DNA of 64,000 nucleotides from JBGTGG01 sp964398945 (GTDB lineage: Bacteria > Bacteroidota > Bacteroidia > Cytophagales > Cyclobacteriaceae): NCBI GenBank assembly GCA_964398945.1, contig CAYNOT010000008.1:124001-188000 (forward strand), in the 5' to 3' direction. The notes beneath the pieces were generated by a model. That model ran no database searches. It saw only the letters and a program-made list of their open reading frames with translations, and was not told the origin of the DNA. Positions 62,838 through 64,000 of the stretch are shown here, in pieces (position 1 is the first letter of the stretch; each line of letters begins with the position of its first letter). The position numbers and the translations under genes were made by a program.

Positions 62838-64000
62838 TCAGCTTTGGTTTTTAATCCATTCCCGGGCATTGACAAACGCTTCCATCCATGGGGAAATCGC
62901 ATCGTTTTTCCTTTCATAGGGGTAAAATGGCCAATTCCATGGGAATAATGACCGTTCGATATGTGGCATAATCGCCAGGTGCCGTCCGTCTTTTGAATAC
63001 AAAGAAGCTACAGAAAAATCAGAGTCATTTGGGTTTCCGGGGTACTCCTGCTGGGAATACGTAGCGCCAACATTAAAGAGGCCCGTGTCCTCTGGCAGTG
63101 TGAAGCGGCCTTCGCCATGGGCAACCCAAACCCCTAATCGTGTTCCGGCCATCGAGTGCAACATAATAGCGTCATTCTCAGGAATTGTAACATTAATAAA
63201 AGTAGATTCAAATTTTCCGGATCCATTGTGGTGCATTTTGGGATGGTCTTTCCATTCCGGATAAAGCAATCCAAGTTCCATCATCAGTTGGCAACCGTTG
63301 CAAACCCCAAGGCTTAGCGTGTCTTCACGTTTATAAAAATTATCGAGTGCTTCTTTTGCTTTTGGATTGTAAAGAAATGCACCCGCCCATCCTTTAGCAG
63401 ATCCCAGTACATCGGAGTTTGAAAAGCCGCCAACAAAAACGATCATGTTCACATCCGAAAGGTTTTCCCTTCCTGCTACTAAATCGGTCATGTGTACATC
63501 TTTCACATCAAACCCCGCAAGGAAAAGTGAGTATGCCATTTCACGATCCCCATTCACGCCCTTCTCCCGTATGATGGCTGCTTTGATTCCCGTTGTAGTC
63601 CTTCTGGCAGGATCAATGCCAAAGGATTTAAACGTACCATCAAAAGCAGGTTGAAAAGTATACGCCAGTGATTGGTTTTTATAATTCGCAAAGCGCTTTT
63701 CAGCATGCTGTGGATTTCTTTGCTTTCGATCAAGAAGATAGGAGGTCTTGAACCAGGTATCGCGTAGCTTATCAATTTCCAAGCTGATATTCTGTTCACG
63801 ATAGTTAATTGTGAAATTCCTTTTGGTATTGACTGTTCCCAGCACTTCACATTTAACACCATGTTGCGCAAGAATTGTAAGTACCGTGGAAGGATCATTT
63901 ACCTGAATAACCACGCCCGGGTTTTCACTAAAGAACGTGGTTACAAGATCGGGTTCGAAATCAGAAAGGCTTACATCCATCCCCACCGTTGGTTCTGCAA
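62838..64000 (-). CDS. purL: Phosphoribosylformylglycinamidine synthase, C-terminal part, cut by the right window edge
   Basis: The minus-strand frame is open to the window end. It reads AEPTVGMDVSLSDF before the synthetase end and then the glutaminase domain. The glutaminase nucleophile Cys is in LGVCNGCQLMMELG, and the His/Glu of the triad lie in the final MPHIERSLFPWNW. This is the large single-chain PurL that converts FGAR to FGAM using glutamine. Only about 387 C-terminal residues are visible. The GTG at 63986 is internal and not the real start. Confidence 0.93.
   Translation of the reverse strand, partial: AEPTVGMDVSLSDFEPDLVTTFFSENPGVVIQVNDPSTVLTILAQHGVKCEVLGTVNTKRNFTINYREQNISLEIDKLRDTWFKTSYLLDRKQRNPQHAEKRFANYKNQSLAYTFQPAFDGTFKSFGIDPARRTTTGIKAAIIREKGVNGDREMAYSLFLAGFDVKDVHMTDLVAGRENLSDVNMIVFVGGFSNSDVLGSAKGWAGAFLYNPKAKEALDNFYKREDTLSLGVCNGCQLMMELGLLYPEWKDHPKMHHNGSGKFESTFINVTIPENDAIMLHSMAGTRLGVWVAHGEGRFTLPEDTGLFNVGATYSQQEYPGNPNDSDFSVASLYSKDGRHLAIMPHIERSLFPWNWPFYPYERKNDAISPWMEAFVNAREWIKNQS

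Overview
The window looks like a Bacteroidota chromosome of the order Cytophagales (Fulvivirga/Chryseolinea-like). The evidence is a secreted protein with a gliding-motility (CHU_C) type IX sorting domain, a lipoprotein-type Omp85 protein (TamL), Bat aerotolerance genes, a DnaE polymerase carrying its own N-terminal exonuclease, TAnnTTTG-type promoter boxes, and a Bacteroidetes-style type II-C tracrRNA. The placement is by recognition of families; no search was run.

Layout. Positions 1-8043 form an accessory, defence-island-like block. It holds a gene fragment cut by the window edge, a HEPN-like protein, a coiled-coil membrane protein, and a tight three-gene operon of an MmeI-type adenine methyltransferase, an SF2 helicase and a GIY-YIG nuclease. 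A DDE transposase gene follows at 8.2-9.5 kb. From 9.9 to 36.4 kb the content is mostly housekeeping: trxA, dnaE, sdhCAB, valS, tamL, a SpoU methyltransferase, a queuosine precursor transporter, rnz, a STAS protein, purC, a MORN-repeat protein, a thiolase, batB/batC, and an ECF sigma/anti-sigma/DUF4097 cluster. It is broken at 18.4-19.0 kb by a small scar containing a duplicated valS 3' end and a decapitated zeta-toxin-like gene.

The most interesting locus is 36.7-43.1 kb. A very large type II-C cas9 (1640 codons, all nuclease residues present) is preceded by a divergent tracrRNA whose anti-repeat lies in the cas9 promoter region. No cas1, cas2 or CRISPR array is visible. The last 88 residues of Cas9 look like a separate small protein of the kind that pairs with MNT/AbiEii-like nucleotidyltransferases, fused in frame. 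The cognate nucleotidyltransferase begins 3 bases after the Cas9 stop, and a RAYT (REP-associated) transposase follows. A deletion that removed the adaptation genes and array would explain the fusion. A functional Cas9-nucleotidyltransferase coupling is the alternative.

From 43.1 to 64 kb the window returns to housekeeping. The gpsA-plsB phospholipid pair, a CHU_C protein, a DCC-family protein, fabD, folK, sppA, bioB, metG, pth, rplY, prs, tRNA-Gln and purL (cut by the right edge) are interrupted by a TPR histidine kinase divergent from two tiny secreted-peptide genes that fall below the usual length cutoffs.
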